Of a DNA stretch of 7,529 nt, positions 5,386-7,529 are shown one piece after another. The stretch is from Planctomycetota bacterium (lineage in GTDB: Bacteria > Planctomycetota > Phycisphaerae > WQYP01). The stretch spans positions 1 to 7,529 of the forward strand of contig JAJYPG010000053.1 of NCBI GenBank assembly GCA_021795535.1, written 5' to 3'. How positions within the stretch are numbered: position 1 is the stretch's first letter; every line of letters starts with the position of its first letter. The position numbers and the translations under genes were made by a program. The notes beneath the pieces were generated by a model, which had not been told where the DNA came from, did not search any database, and saw nothing but the letters and a program-made list of their open reading frames with translations.

Positions 5386-6249
5386 ATGGCCAATTCCCAA
5401 TTAGTGCGCGACCTTGTTGACGCGGGTATTCACTTCGGTCACCGGACCAGCCGGTGGAATCCAAAAATGAAGCCGTATATTTACGGCAAGCGAAATTTGA
5501 TCCACATTATTGATGTACGCGAAACACTCAAGGGCGTGCTGGCGGCGCAGCGTTTTCTTGGCCGCCTAGTGGCAAGTGGCCGTGATGTTTTGTTTGTGGG
5601 TACCAAACGTCAGGCCCGCACGGTCATTGACGAGGTAGGCAAGCAGGCGGGAATGCCTGTGGTGACAGAGCGCTGGCTCGGCGGCACACTGACCAATTTC
5701 CGTACCATCCGTTCGCGGTTACAGCGGCTGGAGGAACTGGAACGGGTGCTGCATTCGCCGGACGTGAACAAAAGCTATTCCAAAAAAATGGAATCGAGTC
5801 TGAAGCGTGAATACCGCAAAATTTTGCGCAATCTGGCGGGCATTCGCAACATGGAACGTCTGCCCGGAGCTTTGTTTGTGGTTGATGTGCGCCGCGAGGA
5901 CATCGCCATTGCTGAAGCCCGCAAACTAGGCATTCCGGTGGTGGCGATTATCGACACTGACAGCGATCCGGACCTGGTGGATATTGCCATTCCCGCCAAT
6001 GACGACGCACTGCGCGGCATTGATTTAATTATGAAAGAAGTGCTTGCCGCGATTATGGAAGGCAAGTCTGGCCGCGTGGCCAAAGAGGAACAGGACAAAG
6101 CCCAGCAACGTGGCGGGCGGCCAGAGAAATCAGGCCGTCGGCGAACGACTTCGCAACAGGCTGCGGATGATGGTGCCAGTGAAAAGCCAGCCGCGGTTGA
6201 GACTGCCGTGGAACAAGCCGCACCGGTATCGCCTGCGACGAATGCTTGA
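5386..6249 (+). CDS. rpsB: 30S ribosomal protein S2
   Basis: The product has 287 residues. S2 binds the 16S rRNA at the head-body junction of the small subunit and is needed for S1 to join. Conserved blocks include GIHFGHRTSRWNPKMKPYIY (14-33), HIIDV (40-44), FVGTKRQA (70-77), RWLGGTLTNFRTIRS (96-110), the coiled-coil hairpin (about 105-160), LPGALFVVDV (159-168), GIPVVAIIDTDSDPD (182-196) and IPANDDALR (202-210). DTD and PANDD replace the more common DTN and PGNDD. The core ends near 225. A further 60 or so residues form a probably disordered tail, first rich in Arg, Lys, Gln and Glu, then in Ala, Glu and Pro. GGAG at 5374-5377 lies eight bases before the ATG. The gene has its own promoter, leader and terminator. 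tsf, usually next, is not adjacent. Confidence 0.97.
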   Translation: MANSQLVRDLVDAGIHFGHRTSRWNPKMKPYIYGKRNLIHIIDVRETLKGVLAAQRFLGRLVASGRDVLFVGTKRQARTVIDEVGKQAGMPVVTERWLGGTLTNFRTIRSRLQRLEELERVLHSPDVNKSYSKKMESSLKREYRKILRNLAGIRNMERLPGALFVVDVRREDIAIAEARKLGIPVVAIIDTDSDPDLVDIAIPANDDALRGIDLIMKEVLAAIMEGKSGRVAKEEQDKAQQRGGRPEKSGRRRTTSQQAADDGASEKPAAVETAVEQAAPVSPATNA

Positions 6250-6388
6250 ATTCCTGCCGACGCGCCAAGCCGTCTGAACCGTCATCAGTGTCAACCGCAA
6301 TACTGATGGCACACAGAATAAAAGAGGCTTCCCGCCAAAATGCGGTCGGATCGCACCGGATAGCGAATTTTGTCATGGAATAATCCAC
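6250..6388. other. rpsB 3' untranslated region, no gene seen
   Basis: These 139 bases between the rpsB stop and its terminator hold no credible gene on either strand. tsf does not start here. Confidence 0.6.
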
Positions 6389-6419
6389 GCCGTTCCCATC
6401 ATGGGAACGGCTTTTTTTT
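6389..6419 (+). terminator. Intrinsic terminator of rpsB
   Basis: A perfect 10-bp stem, GCCGTTCCCA (6389-6398) with TGGGAACGGC (6402-6411), has a 3-base loop and is followed by eight T residues (6412-6419). This is a strong rho-independent terminator. It ends rpsB as a single-gene transcript, about 140 bases past the stop codon. Confidence 0.93.
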
Positions 6420-6469
6420 GCAATGGCCAACTGATGGCGAAAGCAGCTTTTTACGCTTCCGAAAAATAG

Positions 6470-6487
6470 CCGCGAGTCAGCTCGCGG
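6470..6487. repeat. Perfect 7-bp hairpin between rpsB and the downstream membrane protein gene
   Basis: CCGCGAG-TCAG-CTCGCGG forms a GC-rich stem with a 4-base loop. On the plus strand it is followed only by a weak ATTTTC. On the minus strand it is followed by CTATTTTTC, so it resembles a terminator for transcription coming from the right. No minus-strand gene is visible there. Confidence 0.45.
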
Positions 6488-6534
6488 TGCGATCATTTTC
6501 ATTCCCTCGTTTCGTCATTGGCTCCAGAGCATGG

Positions 6535-6540
6535 TAAAAT
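6535..6540 (+). promoter_or_regulatory. Candidate -10 box of the right-edge membrane protein gene
   Basis: TAAAAT matches the -10 consensus at five of six bases and ends seven bases before the ATG at 6547. Transcription would start at or very near that ATG. No good -35 is present (TCGTCA at 6512-6517 is weak). Confidence 0.4.
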
Positions 6541-6546
6541 AATGTT

Positions 6547-7529
6547 ATGAACCGTGCATGGTCCCATCCGCATCTTCCCACGGCCACGCCCGCACTGGCG
6601 GATACCGCTATTGCCAGCCTGCTTGCCCAGGCCCGCACGAAAATTCTTTGGGCATCAATCTTGCGCAACAGCTTGGATTTTTTTGCCATTGCTTGCCTTC
6701 AGGCCATGATACTTATTGGTCTATGTGTGTGGCTGCAAGATGGCGTTGCGTTTTGGACAGGTCTTTTTCTTTTGGGAATGTGGCCTTGGATGGCAAGAGT
6801 GGGGAAATGGATCAAACGCGATAATTTCCACCACATGGAACCATTGGTCGATGAATCCCGGTCCACTTTCTGGACTCTTTTTCCGCGAAAACTGTGGATG
6901 ACCCGCTTCGCGGTTTTATTCTCGGCCTTGTTCGTGGCCGTACTTGAGCTTGTGCCCGGGCAATCCGCACCAGGGTTGATAGCTTGCGGTGTTCCGATAA
7001 TTTTTCTGTTCGCATCCATCTGGTCTGACATGGGTATTTCGCCACAACGTGTCGCGTGGCTGCTTGATCAGCAATCCGGGCTTGACGGCGGCCTGTCTTT
7101 GTGGCTTGATTTTTTTTTAGAAAAGGAAACTTCCACCAACTCTCATGCTTTCGCCGGCCTCGTGCGGCAGAGTGTACAAACTCACATGGAAATACTGCGA
7201 CATGTCGTAAAATCGCCTTGGGCGCGTTTATCGCCCGCTGGCTATCACCGGTCCGTTCCCAGCCCCGCCTCCATCGCGGTCGCGGGATTTTGTGCCATGG
7301 GCCTGGGTTTTACTTCGCTTCTGGCCCAAAATTTCTGGAACGCACAGCGTCAACCAACAGTTCTTCAAGCCAGAGGAAACATGGCCATTCGTGCAACAAT
7401 GCCGCGAACAGCTCCGCATCCGCTTGTTATTTCCTCCACTTTGGTTCATCAGCTTCCGCCGCGCCTGGCAAAAATGATTCTCCAACATCAATCCACATCG
7501 TCCCAGATAATGCCGTCTATTTCCGTCCA
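6547..7529 (+). CDS. Multi-pass membrane protein of unknown function (partial, runs off the right edge)
   Basis: An open frame of 327 codons has no stop before the window ends. Likely membrane helices lie at about 45-63, 66-83, 119-136, 142-160 and 241-260. A cytoplasmic-looking stretch between helices 4 and 5 includes VAWLLDQQSGLDGGLSLWLD (169-188). This weakly recalls the (v)A..lD...gL.drL.tAle pattern of large membrane proteins found near MoxR/DUF58 clusters (DUF4175-like). I cannot confirm that from sequence alone, and no MoxR or DUF58 gene is in view. The region after residue 260 is polar and rich in Gln, Pro and Ser. A TAA in frame 12 bases upstream makes ATG 6547 the first possible ATG. 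There is no Shine-Dalgarno. A two-codon frame ATG-TTA-TGA (6542-6550) overlaps the start. The gene follows the rpsB terminator, so it needs its own promoter. Confidence 0.7.
   Translation, partial: MNRAWSHPHLPTATPALADTAIASLLAQARTKILWASILRNSLDFFAIACLQAMILIGLCVWLQDGVAFWTGLFLLGMWPWMARVGKWIKRDNFHHMEPLVDESRSTFWTLFPRKLWMTRFAVLFSALFVAVLELVPGQSAPGLIACGVPIIFLFASIWSDMGISPQRVAWLLDQQSGLDGGLSLWLDFFLEKETSTNSHAFAGLVRQSVQTHMEILRHVVKSPWARLSPAGYHRSVPSPASIAVAGFCAMGLGFTSLLAQNFWNAQRQPTVLQARGNMAIRATMPRTAPHPLVISSTLVHQLPPRLAKMILQHQSTSSQIMPSISV

Noticed and set aside
6053..6502. A 149-codon minus-strand frame over the end of rpsB and its terminator
   Set aside because: It is antisense to rpsB and runs through the strong terminator; no ribosome binding site or recognisable domain.

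Overview
The window looks like chromosomal DNA of a PVC-group bacterium, most likely a planctomycete of the Phycisphaerae type. Support for this comes from a PEP-CTERM surface protein, a pseudopilin of the short [14 protein letters not shown] / CLSNLRQLG type, and an S2 ribosomal protein with the DTDSDPD motif. This placement is an inference from gene style only. Minus-strand genes fill positions 1-5001 and plus-strand genes start at 5386. The two groups diverge from a 384-base intergenic region.

Left block (1-1832, minus): a promoter at 1805-1832 leads straight into a well-preserved cobalamin (B12) riboswitch at 1588-1797. After a 271-base leader come a secreted PEP-CTERM protein and a pseudopilin cut off by the window edge. 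The last two genes overlap in an ATGA. The riboswitch is not followed by a B12 synthesis or uptake gene. It sits on an exported surface protein plus a pseudopilin, which is the most interesting arrangement in the window and suggests a B12-responsive surface system.

Middle block (2044-5089, minus): leuB (leucine biosynthesis) has its own promoter carrying two palindromes. Upstream of it is an AAA+ ATPase with a C-terminal winged-helix-like region. Its start codon has no Shine-Dalgarno and lies beside five TTATA units, mostly spaced by exactly 10 bp, plus a near-consensus DnaA box. Upstream of that is a small four-helix membrane protein of unknown function with a clear promoter.

Right block (5205-7529, plus): rpsB (30S protein S2) has a promoter, a leader of about 146 bases closed by a 12-bp long-range stem, and a strong intrinsic terminator. 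tsf, its usual partner, is not next to it. A second membrane protein of unknown function then starts at 6547 and runs off the window. It appears to be translated from a leaderless or nearly leaderless transcript.
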